A stretch of DNA of 64,000 bases from Gammaproteobacteria bacterium. Its GTDB lineage: Bacteria; Pseudomonadota; Gammaproteobacteria; Eutrophobiales; Eutrophobiaceae. The number at the start of each line of letters is the position of its first letter. The first letter of the stretch is position 1. Below are positions 28,846-38,337 of this stretch, piece by piece. Made by a program: the position numbers and the translations under genes. The notes beneath the pieces are model-generated. The model was not told the origin of the DNA. It saw only the letters and a list, made by a program, of their open reading frames with translations, and ran no database searches. The stretch spans positions 94,751 through 158,750 of the forward strand of contig JACPSH010000025.1 of the NCBI GenBank assembly GCA_016193395.1. Direction: 5' to 3'.

Positions 28846-29823
28846 ATGCAGGCAATCCACATTCCCGGGATGGACGACGTGACTGAGCCGCGACGTACCG
28901 GGACAGGGGCGGCAAGCGGCGCGTTGCGCGGCAGGATGCTGACTTCCGAACCGATGGCAAAGCATACGTCGTGGCGCGTGGGCGGTCCCGCGGACCGGTT
29001 CTATGTCGCGACGGACGTAGAGGATCTTGCGCAACTGCTGCGGAACCTGCCGGCGCAGGAGCCGCTGGTCTGGGTCGGCCTGGGAAGCAACCTGCTGGTG
29101 CGCGACGGCGGCATACGCGGAACGGTGATTCTGTTGAGCGGGTTGCTTGGGGAGATCGAGTTGCGGGACGAGCGCGAGGTCATTGCAGGCGCAGGCGCGC
29201 CATGCGCCAGGGTCGCACGCTTCGGTGCAACGCATGGGCTCGCGGGCGCCGAATTTCTCGCGGGCATTCCCGGAACGGTGGGCGGCGCCCTGGCGATGAA
29301 CGCGGGGGCATTCGGGAGAGAGACATGGAACATCGTGGAGCGCGTGGAGACCATCGACCGTCACGGAACAAAACGGCACCGGAAGCGCTCCGAGTTCCGC
29401 GTCGGGTACCGGACCGTTGTCGCGCCGGCGGAAGAATGGTACCTCGCCGCGGAATTCCTCCTGCAGGCGGATCCGTCGCGCCAGGGCCCGGCCAGGATTC
29501 GGCGCCTGCTGGAGGAGCGGGCCGAGCGCCAGCCAACAGGGGTGTTCAGTTGCGGCTCGGTGTTCCGCAACCCCGAGGGCGATTATGCCGGCCGGCTGAT
29601 CGAGAAATGCGGTCTCAAGGGGGAGCGGGTCGGCCATGCCAGTGTCTCCACCAAGCACGCGAATTTCATCATCAATGAAGGGGGGGCGACTGCGGCCGAA
29701 ATAGAGGAACTGATCCTGCACGTCCAGGACGCCGTGAAGGCAATGACCGGCGTGCGGCTCGTGCCGGAGGTGCGCATCGTCGGCGAGGCGCCCCGGCCTC
29801 GGGGGGAAAACCATGTGGCGTGA
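28846..29823 (+). CDS. murB: UDP-N-acetylenolpyruvoylglucosamine reductase MurB
   Basis: FAD- and NADPH-dependent enzyme that reduces the MurA product to UDP-MurNAc. 325 residues. FAD-binding region: KHTSWRVGGPADRFYVATDVEDLAQLLRNLP and WVGLGSNLLVRDGGIRGTVI. Active-site parts: FLAGIPGTVGGALAMNAGAFGRETW, the YRTVVAPAEEWYLAAEFLL region, PTGVFSCGSVFRNPEGDYAGRLIEKCGLKG with the proton-donor Ser region, and C-terminal LVPEVRIVGE. The end overlaps the ftsQ start by 11 bp; in E. coli-like clusters ddl usually lies between murC and ftsQ. Confidence 0.96.
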   Translation: MQAIHIPGMDDVTEPRRTGTGAASGALRGRMLTSEPMAKHTSWRVGGPADRFYVATDVEDLAQLLRNLPAQEPLVWVGLGSNLLVRDGGIRGTVILLSGLLGEIELRDEREVIAGAGAPCARVARFGATHGLAGAEFLAGIPGTVGGALAMNAGAFGRETWNIVERVETIDRHGTKRHRKRSEFRVGYRTVVAPAEEWYLAAEFLLQADPSRQGPARIRRLLEERAERQPTGVFSCGSVFRNPEGDYAGRLIEKCGLKGERVGHASVSTKHANFIINEGGATAAEIEELILHVQDAVKAMTGVRLVPEVRIVGEAPRPRGENHVA

Positions 29824-30646
29824 GCCACTCGCTCCGGCAGGACATGTACGTCCCCCCGGCCGGGGAAGGTCGCGATCGGCATCGCGCTTCGGCCGGGGCG
29901 CTCCGGGTCATAGGAGCAGAAGCGGGCTGCTGTTCAGCGCCGGGCTTGCCTTGCTGCTGATCGTGGTGGCGGCATACGTGATTAATCCACGCACCCTGCC
30001 GATCCGGCACGTCCGGGTCGACGGGGAATTCCGCCACCTGTCGACGACGGCGCTGCAATTGCGTGCCGGGGACGTGGTGCGCGGCGGATTTTTCGATGTC
30101 AACGTCGAGGCTATACGCGCGGCCTTGCTGGCGGAACCGTGGGTGCTGGAGGTGACGGTCCGGCGCATCTGGCCCGATGAACTCGGACTCCACGTGCAGG
30201 AGCAGGTCGCCGTCGCCCGCTGGGGCGCGGACCAGTTACTGAACGAACAGGGCCAGTTGTTCAGGCCGGCGCCGGACACGCTGCCGCCGGATCTGCCTTT
30301 CCTGGAAGGACCCGCCGGTACGCACGCGGAAGTACTGGCGAGGTTCCGCGCTCTGGAAAGGGCGCTCGGGAAGCGCGGGATGCGCGCAATGAAGCTGAAG
30401 TTGAACGAGCGGCGCTCCTGGTTATTCGCGTTCGCGGAGGGGCCGTCGGTGGATCTGGGGCGCGGCGACTTCGACGCGCGGTTAAGCCGTTTCGCCTCGA
30501 TGGTGCCGGCCTACCTGGCCGCGGATCTGAGCCGTATCGAAGTGATTGATATGCGTTATACGAATGGGTTTGCCGTGCGCTGGAAATCCTCCGGCGCGGG
30601 CGTCACCAGCGGTGCACCGGAAAACCATGGCCAAACGGAAAGCTGA
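29813..30646 (+). CDS. ftsQ: Cell division protein FtsQ
   Basis: Bitopic division protein of 277 residues that links early and late divisome proteins through FtsB and FtsL. An Arg-rich cytosolic tail is followed by one membrane helix (SGLLFSAGLALLLIVVAAYVI), a POTRA domain (IRHVRVDGEFRHLSTTALQLRAGDVVRGGFFDVNVEAIRAALLAEPWVLEVTVRRIWPDELGLHVQEQVAVARWG) and the FtsQ beta-domain ending near RIEVIDMRYTNGFAVRWK. It overlaps the start of ftsA by 20 bp. Confidence 0.94.
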   Translation: MWREPLAPAGHVRPPGRGRSRSASRFGRGAPGHRSRSGLLFSAGLALLLIVVAAYVINPRTLPIRHVRVDGEFRHLSTTALQLRAGDVVRGGFFDVNVEAIRAALLAEPWVLEVTVRRIWPDELGLHVQEQVAVARWGADQLLNEQGQLFRPAPDTLPPDLPFLEGPAGTHAEVLARFRALERALGKRGMRAMKLKLNERRSWLFAFAEGPSVDLGRGDFDARLSRFASMVPAYLAADLSRIEVIDMRYTNGFAVRWKSSGAGVTSGAPENHGQTES

Positions 30647-31865
30647 CAAAAACCTGATCGTGGGTCTCGATATCGGAACCTCCAAGGTGGTTGCGATAGT
30701 CGGAGAAATATCCCCTGACGGGGAAATTGAAATCATCGGGCTCGGCTCGAGCCGCTCGCGCGGGCTGAAAAAAGGCGTGGTGGTCAACATCGACTCCACC
30801 GTGCATTCGATCCAGCGCGCGGTCGAAGAGGCCGAACTCATGGCGGGATGCGAGATCCATTCGGTCTACGCGGGGATCGCCGGGAGCCACATCCGCAGCC
30901 TTAATTCGCACGGCATTGTCGCCATTCGCGACAACGAAGTGGCGACAGGCGACGTCGATCGCGTCATCGACGCGGCGCGCGCCGTGCCCATTCCGGCGGA
31001 TCAGAAGCTGCTGCATATCCTCCCGCAGGAATTCGTCATCGACAACCAGGAAGGTATCAAGGAACCGATTGGCATGTCGGGTGTGCGGCTGGAAGCCAAG
31101 GTGCACATGGTCACCGGCGCAGTGAGCGCGGCCCAGAATGTCGTCAAATGCGTACGGCGGTGCGGCCTGGAAGTGGATGACATGATCCTCGAACAGCTGG
31201 CCGCGAGTTACGCGGTACTGACCGAGGACGAGAAGGATCTCGGCGTGTGCCTGATCGATATTGGCGGCGGCACGACCGATATCGCCATCTTCACCGACGG
31301 CTCCATCCATCACACCGCGGTGATCCCCATTGCGGGCGATCAGGTAACCAATGACATCGCCGTGGCGCTGCGCACGCCCACTCAGCACGCCGAAGACATC
31401 AAGGTCCGCTACGCCTGCGCGTTGACGCAACTCGCCAAGTCCGAGGAGACCATCGAAGTGCCCAGCGTCGGCGATCGGCCGGCGCGCAGGCTGGCGCGGC
31501 AAACGCTGGCGGAAGTAGTGCAGCCGCGTTACGAGGAACTGTTTTCGCTTGTCCAGGCGGAACTACGGCGCAGCGGGTATGAGGACCTCATCGCCGCGGG
31601 AGTCGTGCTGACGGGTGGAAGTTCGAAGATGGAAGGCGTCGTCGAACTTGCGGAGGAGATCTTCCACATGCCGGTGCGCGTGGGCATGCCTCAGCACGTC
31701 AGCGGTCTGGCGGATGTGGTCAAGAACCCCATCTATTCGACCGGCGTCGGCCTGCTGATATTCGGACAACGCCAGGCACGCGACAGCGTGCGCACGGCAA
31801 GACCGGACGGCGGCATGCGTGGGGTATGGGAGCGTATGAAGAGCTGGTTCCAGGGCAGTTTCTAG
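30627..31865 (+). CDS. ftsA: Cell division protein FtsA
   Basis: Actin-fold protein that tethers FtsZ to the membrane. I place the start at ATG 30627 ([27 protein letters not shown]), giving 412 residues; the upstream part of the frame lies in ftsQ. Nucleotide-binding motifs: [29 protein letters not shown], and [29 protein letters not shown]. The 1C subdomain is visible ([23 protein letters not shown]). The C-terminus ends with an amphipathic membrane-targeting helix, [14 protein letters not shown]. Confidence 0.97.
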   Translation: MAKRKADKNLIVGLDIGTSKVVAIVGEISPDGEIEIIGLGSSRSRGLKKGVVVNIDSTVHSIQRAVEEAELMAGCEIHSVYAGIAGSHIRSLNSHGIVAIRDNEVATGDVDRVIDAARAVPIPADQKLLHILPQEFVIDNQEGIKEPIGMSGVRLEAKVHMVTGAVSAAQNVVKCVRRCGLEVDDMILEQLAASYAVLTEDEKDLGVCLIDIGGGTTDIAIFTDGSIHHTAVIPIAGDQVTNDIAVALRTPTQHAEDIKVRYACALTQLAKSEETIEVPSVGDRPARRLARQTLAEVVQPRYEELFSLVQAELRRSGYEDLIAAGVVLTGGSSKMEGVVELAEEIFHMPVRVGMPQHVSGLADVVKNPIYSTGVGLLIFGQRQARDSVRTARPDGGMRGVWERMKSWFQGSF

Positions 31866-31900
31866 AAGTAGAAATTCAACACTATCCGGAGGGTGCACGA

Positions 31901-33037
31901 ATGTTTGAACTAGTCGATGCCGCCAACCAGGCGGCCGTGATCAAGGTCATCGGGGTCGGAGGGGGTGGAGGAAACGCGGTGGAGCACATGCTGGCCGCCA
32001 AGATCGAGGGCGTCGAGTTCATCTCTGCCAATACCGACGCCCAGGCGCTCAGGAGTTCCACGGCGCGGACCATCCTCCAGTTGGGTGCGAACGTCACCAA
32101 GGGACTGGGGGCGGGCGCGGATCCGGGAGTGGGACGGCAGGCGGCGCTGGAAGACCGCGATCGGATCATGGACGTGCTCGAAGGATCCGACATGGTGTTC
32201 ATTACCGCCGGGATGGGCGGCGGCACCGGGACGGGGGCCGCGCCCATCGTGGCGCAGGTCGCGAAGGAAATGAACATCCTCACCGTGGCCGTCGTCACCA
32301 AGCCTTTTGCCTTCGAGGGGCGCAAACGCGCACAGGTCGCGAGCGACGGGATAGCCGAACTGAACCAGTACGTCGACTCACTGATTACGATCCCCAACGA
32401 AAAGCTGCTGACGGTGCTGGGCCGGGAAGTGAGCCTGCTAAGCGCGTTTGCCGCCGCGAACGACGTGCTGCTCGGCGCCGTTCAAGGCATTGCGCAGCTG
32501 ATCACGTGCCGTGGGCTGATTAACGTCGATTTCGCCGACGTGCGCACCGTCATGGCCGAAATGGGTATGGCGATGATGGGATCCGGAAAGGCGCAGGGCG
32601 AGGATCGCGCCAGGCTGGCCGCGGAAGCTGCCATCTCCAGCCCGTTGCTCGAGGATATCAACCTGAACGGGGCCAAGGGCATTCTCGTGAACATCACGGC
32701 GGGCATGGACCTGTCCATCGGCGAATTCGACGAGGTCGGTACGACCATCAAGCAGTTCGCGTCCGAAAATGCGACCGTCGTGGTCGGCACGGTGATCGAT
32801 CCGGACATGAGCGGAGAGATGCGCGTGACCATCGTGGCCACGGGGCTTGGGCAGGGCGGGGCCGCTGATTCGTCGCGGATTAAGCTCGTGCAGAATGCCA
32901 TGGGGCAAGTGGATTACAAGGAGCTGGAGCGGCCGACCGTCATGCGCCAGAAGTCCGGTCCGGGCAAGGTCGAAACGCGGCCGGATGACCCGGATTATCT
33001 CGACATCCCGGCCTTTCTCAGGCGCCAGGCTGATTGA
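31901..33037 (+). CDS. ftsZ: Cell division protein FtsZ
   Basis: Tubulin-like GTPase that forms the Z ring. Start ATG 31901 follows a strong GGAGGG. 378 residues. GTP-binding: [17 protein letters not shown], signature [21 protein letters not shown], and the T7 region [22 protein letters not shown]. The C-terminal tail [14 protein letters not shown] is the conserved peptide that binds FtsA and ZapD/ZipA, and zapD is present at 41 kb. A 35-bp gap separates it from ftsA. Confidence 0.98.
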   Translation: MFELVDAANQAAVIKVIGVGGGGGNAVEHMLAAKIEGVEFISANTDAQALRSSTARTILQLGANVTKGLGAGADPGVGRQAALEDRDRIMDVLEGSDMVFITAGMGGGTGTGAAPIVAQVAKEMNILTVAVVTKPFAFEGRKRAQVASDGIAELNQYVDSLITIPNEKLLTVLGREVSLLSAFAAANDVLLGAVQGIAQLITCRGLINVDFADVRTVMAEMGMAMMGSGKAQGEDRARLAAEAAISSPLLEDINLNGAKGILVNITAGMDLSIGEFDEVGTTIKQFASENATVVVGTVIDPDMSGEMRVTIVATGLGQGGAADSSRIKLVQNAMGQVDYKELERPTVMRQKSGPGKVETRPDDPDYLDIPAFLRRQAD

Positions 33038-33068
33038 CTCTCCGTCGACTACAAAGAGGAGGAACGAA

Positions 33069-33110
33069 ATGGGAATTTATTGCTTGACAGGCGGGGGTCT
33101 TTGCCCGTAA
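33069..33110 (+). CDS. Thirteen-codon minigene between ftsZ and lpxC (possible leader peptide)
   Basis: The ORF MGIYCLTGGGLCP starts at ATG 33069 behind AGGAGG with a 6-nt spacer, an unusually good ribosome binding site for this window. It ends with TAA, 54 bp before lpxC. A TTGACA hexamer and a short CGGG/CCCG inverted repeat overlap it. It matches no family I recognise. It could be a leader peptide controlling lpxC, a remnant of a gene, or a chance ORF. There is no run of one amino acid to suggest classical attenuation. Confidence 0.35.
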   Translation: MGIYCLTGGGLCP

Positions 33111-33113
33111 AAG
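33084..33113 (+). promoter_or_regulatory. Possible lpxC promoter
   Basis: TTGACA at 33084-33089 and TAAAAG near 33108-33113, with an 18-bp spacer, lie 50-80 bp before the lpxC start. The -35 is perfect and the -10 weak (4 of 6). It would give lpxC a promoter of its own, separate from ftsZ. Confidence 0.4.
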
Positions 33114-33164
33114 AAGGCCTTATCGCATAAGGACTTAGCCACGGCCGGCTAGGGATAATAACGA

Positions 33165-34076
33165 ATGATAAGGCAGCGTACGCTCAAGAACGTCATCCGT
33201 GCGACCGGCGTCGGCCTTCATACCGGCAAGAAAGTCTTTCTCACCCTGCGACCCGCGGCGGCAAACAACGGCGTCGTATTCCGCCGCGTGGATCTCGATC
33301 CGACCGTTGCTATCCGGGCGCACCCGGACAATGTCGGCGACACCAAGCTCTCAACAACACTGGCCAGGAACGGCGTCAAAATCTCCACTGTTGAACATCT
33401 CCTCTCCGCGCTTGCGGGGTTCGGCGTCGACAATGCCTTCATTGATGTCAGTTCCGCCGAATTGCCGATCATGGATGGCAGCGCCGGTCCGTTCGTATTC
33501 CTGATCCAATCGGCCGGAATCGAGGAACAGAACGAGCCGAAGCGTTTTTTGCGAATCAAGCAGACGCTTAAAGTGGAGGACGGCGACAAGTGGGCGATGT
33601 TCGAGCCGTTCGACGGTTTCAAGGTCGGTTTCACAATCCAGTTCGATCATCCCGCGTTCAGCGAGAAGAACTGCAAGGCGGAGATAGACTTTTCGACGAC
33701 TTCCTTTGTCAAGGAAGTGAGCCGGGCGCGCACTTTCGGTTTCATGAGGGACGTGGAATTACTGCGGCAGAAGAACCTGATCCTGGGGGGCAGCCTGGAT
33801 AATGCCGTGGTCGTGGACGATTACCGCGTGCTTAACGAAGATGGATTGCGTTACCAGGACGAATGCGTCAAGCACAAAATCCTCGACGCGATTGGCGACC
33901 TGTACCTGCTCGGACACAGCCTGATCGGAGCATTCGTCGGATACAAGTCCGGCCATGAACTGAACAACAAGTTGCTGAGATTGCTTCTGGAAACCAAGGC
34001 AGCGTGGGAGCTCGTGAGCTTCGAAGACGAGGTCGATGTTCCGATCACGTTCATGCAGCCGATTCCATCGGTATAA
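33165..34076 (+). CDS. lpxC: UDP-3-O-acyl-N-acetylglucosamine deacetylase LpxC
   Basis: Zinc-dependent committed step of lipid A synthesis. The 303-residue length is normal. Zinc ligands: the His in [12 protein letters not shown], and the His and Asp in [17 protein letters not shown]. The catalytic-region His follows in [22 protein letters not shown]. The N-terminus [29 protein letters not shown] is highly typical. It ends the dcw cluster as in E. coli and faces the convergent dciA with 42 bp between. Confidence 0.98.
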   Translation: MIRQRTLKNVIRATGVGLHTGKKVFLTLRPAAANNGVVFRRVDLDPTVAIRAHPDNVGDTKLSTTLARNGVKISTVEHLLSALAGFGVDNAFIDVSSAELPIMDGSAGPFVFLIQSAGIEEQNEPKRFLRIKQTLKVEDGDKWAMFEPFDGFKVGFTIQFDHPAFSEKNCKAEIDFSTTSFVKEVSRARTFGFMRDVELLRQKNLILGGSLDNAVVVDDYRVLNEDGLRYQDECVKHKILDAIGDLYLLGHSLIGAFVGYKSGHELNNKLLRLLLETKAAWELVSFEDEVDVPITFMQPIPSV

Positions 34077-34118
34077 CAACAAGACAATCCGGTTTATTGC
34101 GCGTGGCGCGAAGTCAAT

Positions 34119-34568
34119 TCAACCGCGCCGGGAAAGCCTGAGCAGAGACCCGCGTACTGCGTCGTCGTTGGTGGATTGAGCGCTGTTCCGGAGTATTTCC
34201 GCGGCGCGCGGGCTGAGGTAAACGCTGCGACTGCGGGGCTGCCGATTCTGCACGGGGGCTGCAACCAGGACGCGCACCGTCTGCAGCATGGGGAGATTAC
34301 ACTTTGCGCGCGCCAGTTCCAGGAGGCGCGGTGTTTCGAATCGCAATCTGGCCGCCCACGCGGGGCCGTCAGTCTGCAGAACGATAGTCTTCTGGTCGTA
34401 GCTGGCGACCATGATGTGCTCGCGGAGAGGGGGAGGCAGTTCGCGTTCGAGCGTCTGCCGCATTCGGGCGAGTTCGGCAGCCCGCTCAAATAAATCGGAG
34501 AGCTGAACGGAACGGCGTGTCAGGAGTTCCTGAATCGCGACGGGGCCTTGGGTTACGGTCACCGGCAT
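34119..34568 (-). CDS. dciA: DciA-like DUF721 protein
   Basis: A 149-residue protein with an N-terminal DUF721 domain (LLTRRSVQLSDLFERAAELARMRQTLERELPPPLREHIMVASYDQKTIVLQTDGPAWAARLRFETPRLLELARAK), the module of DciA, the ancestral loader of replicative helicase DnaB in bacteria lacking DnaC. The C-terminal third is Arg-rich and low in structure. Presence of DciA suggests the DciA-type loading mode here. It is divergent from the M23 peptidase gene with only 21 bp between the two start codons. Confidence 0.85.
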   Translation of the reverse strand: MPVTVTQGPVAIQELLTRRSVQLSDLFERAAELARMRQTLERELPPPLREHIMVASYDQKTIVLQTDGPAWAARLRFETPRLLELARAKCNLPMLQTVRVLVAAPVQNRQPRSRSVYLSPRAAEILRNSAQSTNDDAVRGSLLRLSRRG

Positions 34569-34589
34569 GGCAAGGCAGGCAGAAATAAC

Positions 34590-35522
34590 ATGAACATAAT
34601 AGTACTGCTGGATTCGCGAAGAAAGAGTTTCAGGATGTCCCTGAACGCGTGGGCATTCGCGCTTGCCGGAGTCGCTGTTTCCGCGCTTCTCGCCATGCTA
34701 TTTCACGCCGGCACTGAATTCGGGGTCCGGCGTTCCACCAGTTACGTCTCCGGGATGGGCGACCGCACCGCGTCCGTATTCCAGGAAGAACTGGATGCGC
34801 AACGCGCGGACCTGGAACGGGCAAAGGCCAACGCGGAGCGATCGCTGGACGTCATGGCCAGCCGCGTCAGCCGCCTGCAGGGGCATGTCATGCGTCTCGA
34901 TGCCCTGGGGTCGCGGCTCGCCGCGATGGCGAAACTGGACGACCTGGAATTCGGCTACGACAATCCTCCGGGCATGGGCGGTCCGGAATCCGAATTTGCC
35001 GAGGAAACCATGCGAGTCCCGGATTTCCTCGCCATGCTCGACAATCTGGAAGGCAGACTCCAGGACAAGGAAGAAAAGCTGGGTGCGATGGAATCCATGC
35101 TGATCCGCCGCACGTTGCAGGAACAGACGCAGCCGGACGGCCAGCCAGCGCCGACATCATGGGTCTCCTCCATATTTGGGTTCCGGACCGATCCGGTGAC
35201 CGGCAGGCGGGAGTTTCACCAGGGCATCGATTTCGCAGGACGGCCGCAAGCCCCGATCACCGCCGTAGCGGCCGGGATTGTCACCTGGTCGGGTCCGCGT
35301 CAGGGATACGGCAACCTCGTCGAACTCAACCACGGCAACGGTTATCTCACGCGCTACGCGCATACGGAGAGGAATCTTGTCGGCGTGGGCGAGAAGGTCG
35401 AGAAAGGGGAAGTCATCGCGCTCATGGGAGACACGGGCCGGGCAACCGGCACGCACGTTCACTATGAAGTCGTGCTTGACGGCAGACATGTCAATCCGCG
35501 GCAGCAGCTTTCCCTGAAGTAA
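34590..35522 (+). CDS. M23-family peptidoglycan endopeptidase, membrane-anchored
   Basis: A 310-residue envelope protein starting MNIIVLLDSRRKSFRMSLNAWAF. One N-terminal membrane helix (FALAGVAVSALLAMLF) is followed by a coiled coil (about residues 45-100, rich in Glu/Ala/Leu) and a C-terminal LytM/M23 domain. Zinc ligands are visible: His and Asp in FHQGIDFAGRP, and HVH in GTHVHYEVVLDGRHVNPRQQL, with GYGNLVELNHGNGYLTRYAH between. The pattern resembles MepM- or EnvC-like cell-wall hydrolases found between lpxC/dciA and secA in gammaproteobacteria. All key metal ligands are present, so it is probably active. Confidence 0.93.
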   Translation: MNIIVLLDSRRKSFRMSLNAWAFALAGVAVSALLAMLFHAGTEFGVRRSTSYVSGMGDRTASVFQEELDAQRADLERAKANAERSLDVMASRVSRLQGHVMRLDALGSRLAAMAKLDDLEFGYDNPPGMGGPESEFAEETMRVPDFLAMLDNLEGRLQDKEEKLGAMESMLIRRTLQEQTQPDGQPAPTSWVSSIFGFRTDPVTGRREFHQGIDFAGRPQAPITAVAAGIVTWSGPRQGYGNLVELNHGNGYLTRYAHTERNLVGVGEKVEKGEVIALMGDTGRATGTHVHYEVVLDGRHVNPRQQLSLK

Positions 35523-35628
35523 CCCCTTCCCATTCCCTCCTGAAGATCGTTTAAACTCTACGCCTTTCTGACGCCGGGCCGCCCGTTCGCGGCTTGCGCA
35601 CAGGTCTTCGTTCACCCAGCGGTCCGGG

Positions 35629-38328
35629 ATGCTTACCAGGCTTTTTACCAGAATATTCGGCAGCAGAAACGAGCGCACGCTGAAACGCATGCGCCGCACG
35701 GTCGAGAGTATCAATGCGCTCGAAGGCCGCGCTGCCGCGCTCTCGGACGCCGATTTTCCGGAACAGACCCGGCAGCTGAAAACGCGCCTGGCTGCGGGAG
35801 AGAGTCTGGACAGCCTGTTGCCGGAGGCGTTTGCGCTGGTCCGCGAAGCGGGGAAGCGCAGGACCGGCATGCGCCATTTCGACGTCCAGCTGATCGGCGG
35901 CATAGTCCTGCATGAAGGCAATATCGCCGAGATGCGGACGGGCGAAGGCAAGACGCTCGTGGCCACGCTGTCCGCGTATCTCAATGCGCTGTCCGGCGCG
36001 GGCGTGCACATCATTACCGTCAACGATTACCTTGCCCGGCGCGATGCGGAGTGGATGGGCGGCATCTACAGCCTCGTCGGGTTGAGCACGGGCGTCGTCG
36101 TATCGGGACTGTCCAGGGATGAGCGGCGGGCCGCCTATGCGGCCGACATCACCTACGGAACGAATAACGAGTTCGGGTTCGATTACCTGCGCGACAACAT
36201 GACCTTTCGCAGGGAAGATCGGGTCCAGAGAATACTCAACTACGGCATCGTCGACGAAGTGGATTCTATCCTGATCGATGAAGCGCGGACGCCGCTGATC
36301 ATATCCGGGATGGTGGACGATCGGTCGGATCTGTACATCAGCGTCAACCGGCTGGTTCCGCAGCTCAGGCGCCAGGAGACCGAAGGCGGGGCCGGCGATT
36401 ACACCGTGGATGAGAAGACGCGTCAGGCCTTCCTGACGGAAGAAGGTCACGACCGCGTGGAAAAGCTGCTCGGCGGCGCGGGGATCATCAGGGCCGGACA
36501 GAGTCTGTACGATCCCGTGAACATACCGGTGCTTCACCACCTGAACGCGGCGCTGCGGGCGCACTCGCTCTACCGCCGCGATGTCGACTACATCGTCAAG
36601 GACGGGGAAGTCGTCATCGTCGACGAATTCACCGGACGCACCATGCCGGGCCGGCGCTGGTCCGAAGGGCTGCACCAGGCGATCGAGGCGAAGGAGGGCG
36701 CGGCGATCCAGAACGAGAACCAGACGCTCGCGACCATCACCTACCAGAACTATTTCCGGCTGTACGGGAAGCTGGCTGGGATGACCGGCACGGCCGATAC
36801 CGAGGCCTACGAGTTCCAGCAGATTTACGGACTGGAGGTGGTCGTCATCCCGACCCACATGCAGATGGTGCGCGATGATCAGCCGGACGTGATATTCCTC
36901 ACCGCCGGGGAGAAATTCAGGGCCATCATCGAGGACATCAAGGATTGTGTCCGCCGCGAACAGCCCGTCCTGGTCGGCACCGTATCCATAGAAGTCTCCG
37001 AGTACCTGTCGGGCCTGCTGAAGCAGGAGAAGATCCGCCACCAGGTGCTGAACGCGAAGTTCCACGAAAAGGAAGCCGAGATCATCGCGCAGGCGGGACG
37101 GCCCGGCACCGTGACCATTGCCACCAACATGGCGGGTCGCGGCACCGACATCGTGCTCGGCGGCAACGTCGAGGCTGAGCTCCGCCAGCTCGATAACGCG
37201 GACAACCCGACCCCGGCGCAGATCCGGATGGAGTGGCAGAAACGCCATGACCAGGTCGTCGGCAACGGCGGCTTGCGGATCGTCGGGACCGAGCGGCACG
37301 AATCGAGGAGAATCGACAACCAGTTGCGCGGCCGCTCCGGAAGGCAGGGCGATCCCGGATCGAGCAGGTTCTATCTCTCGCTAGAAGACAACCTGATGCG
37401 GATTTTCGCATCGGAACGCGTCGCGGCAATCATGCAACGCCTGGGCATGAAGGAAGGGGAGGCCATCGAATCCAAGCTGGTGACGCGCGCCATCGAAAAC
37501 GCGCAGCGCAAGGTGGAAGCGCACAACTTCGACATCCGCAAGCACCTTCTCGAATTCGACGATGTCGCCAATGATCAGAGGAAGGTCATCTACGAGTGGC
37601 GCAACGAGCTGCTGGAAGTCGACGACATTTCAGGGGACATCAAGTCGATGCGCGACGACGTCTGCGCGGCCATCATTGATCTTTACATTCCCGCGGGCAG
37701 CATGGAGGAGATGTGGAACCTGCAGGGGCTGGCCGACGCCCTGGAGCACGAGTTCGGGTTGCGCCTGCCTGTCGCGGACTGGTTCAGGCAGGACCCGGAT
37801 TTGCACGAGGAGTCGCTGCGTGAGCGCATCGTGGAGGAGGTCGACCGCTACGTCGCCGAGCGCGAGAAGTCGCTCCCGCCCGCGCTCCTGCGCAGGATTG
37901 AAATGGACTTCATGCTGGACGTGCTCGACCGGCACTGGAAGGAACACCTGGTGGCCATGGACCATCTGCGCCAAGGCATCGGACTGCGAAGCTACGCCGC
38001 CAAGAATCCGAAGCAGGAATACAAACGCGAAGCGTTCGCGATGTTCAGCCAGATGCTGGAGAACATCAAGCACGATGTGATCGGGATCCTCTCCAAGGTG
38101 CACGTTCGCACTGAGGCGGATGTACAGGCGGTGGAGGACCGGCCGCCGCCCGGCAAGATGCAGTTCAGCCACCCGTCGGTACCGAACGCGCTGACCGGGA
38201 AGCCGGGGTCCGCGGCCGAGCCCGTGCAGGCGCCGTTCGTGCGCCGTGACAGGAAGATAGGACGCAACGAACCCTGTCCCTGCGGCTCCGGGAAAAAATA
38301 CAAGAACTGCCATGGCCGGCTCGCTTAG
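35629..38328 (+). CDS. secA: Preprotein translocase ATPase SecA
   Basis: Motor ATPase of the Sec pathway, 899 residues. Nucleotide-binding domain 1: Walker [14 protein letters not shown], Walker B region [20 protein letters not shown]. Preprotein cross-linking domain follows, then NBD2 with [19 protein letters not shown] and [16 protein letters not shown]. The helical scaffold and wing domains continue, and a C-terminal zinc finger [14 protein letters not shown] serves SecB and ribosome binding. All domains are present in the normal order. argJ follows 9 bp after the stop. Confidence 0.98.
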   Translation: MLTRLFTRIFGSRNERTLKRMRRTVESINALEGRAAALSDADFPEQTRQLKTRLAAGESLDSLLPEAFALVREAGKRRTGMRHFDVQLIGGIVLHEGNIAEMRTGEGKTLVATLSAYLNALSGAGVHIITVNDYLARRDAEWMGGIYSLVGLSTGVVVSGLSRDERRAAYAADITYGTNNEFGFDYLRDNMTFRREDRVQRILNYGIVDEVDSILIDEARTPLIISGMVDDRSDLYISVNRLVPQLRRQETEGGAGDYTVDEKTRQAFLTEEGHDRVEKLLGGAGIIRAGQSLYDPVNIPVLHHLNAALRAHSLYRRDVDYIVKDGEVVIVDEFTGRTMPGRRWSEGLHQAIEAKEGAAIQNENQTLATITYQNYFRLYGKLAGMTGTADTEAYEFQQIYGLEVVVIPTHMQMVRDDQPDVIFLTAGEKFRAIIEDIKDCVRREQPVLVGTVSIEVSEYLSGLLKQEKIRHQVLNAKFHEKEAEIIAQAGRPGTVTIATNMAGRGTDIVLGGNVEAELRQLDNADNPTPAQIRMEWQKRHDQVVGNGGLRIVGTERHESRRIDNQLRGRSGRQGDPGSSRFYLSLEDNLMRIFASERVAAIMQRLGMKEGEAIESKLVTRAIENAQRKVEAHNFDIRKHLLEFDDVANDQRKVIYEWRNELLEVDDISGDIKSMRDDVCAAIIDLYIPAGSMEEMWNLQGLADALEHEFGLRLPVADWFRQDPDLHEESLRERIVEEVDRYVAEREKSLPPALLRRIEMDFMLDVLDRHWKEHLVAMDHLRQGIGLRSYAAKNPKQEYKREAFAMFSQMLENIKHDVIGILSKVHVRTEADVQAVEDRPPPGKMQFSHPSVPNALTGKPGSAAEPVQAPFVRRDRKIGRNEPCPCGSGKKYKNCHGRLA

Positions 38329-38337
38329 CAGGATGCC

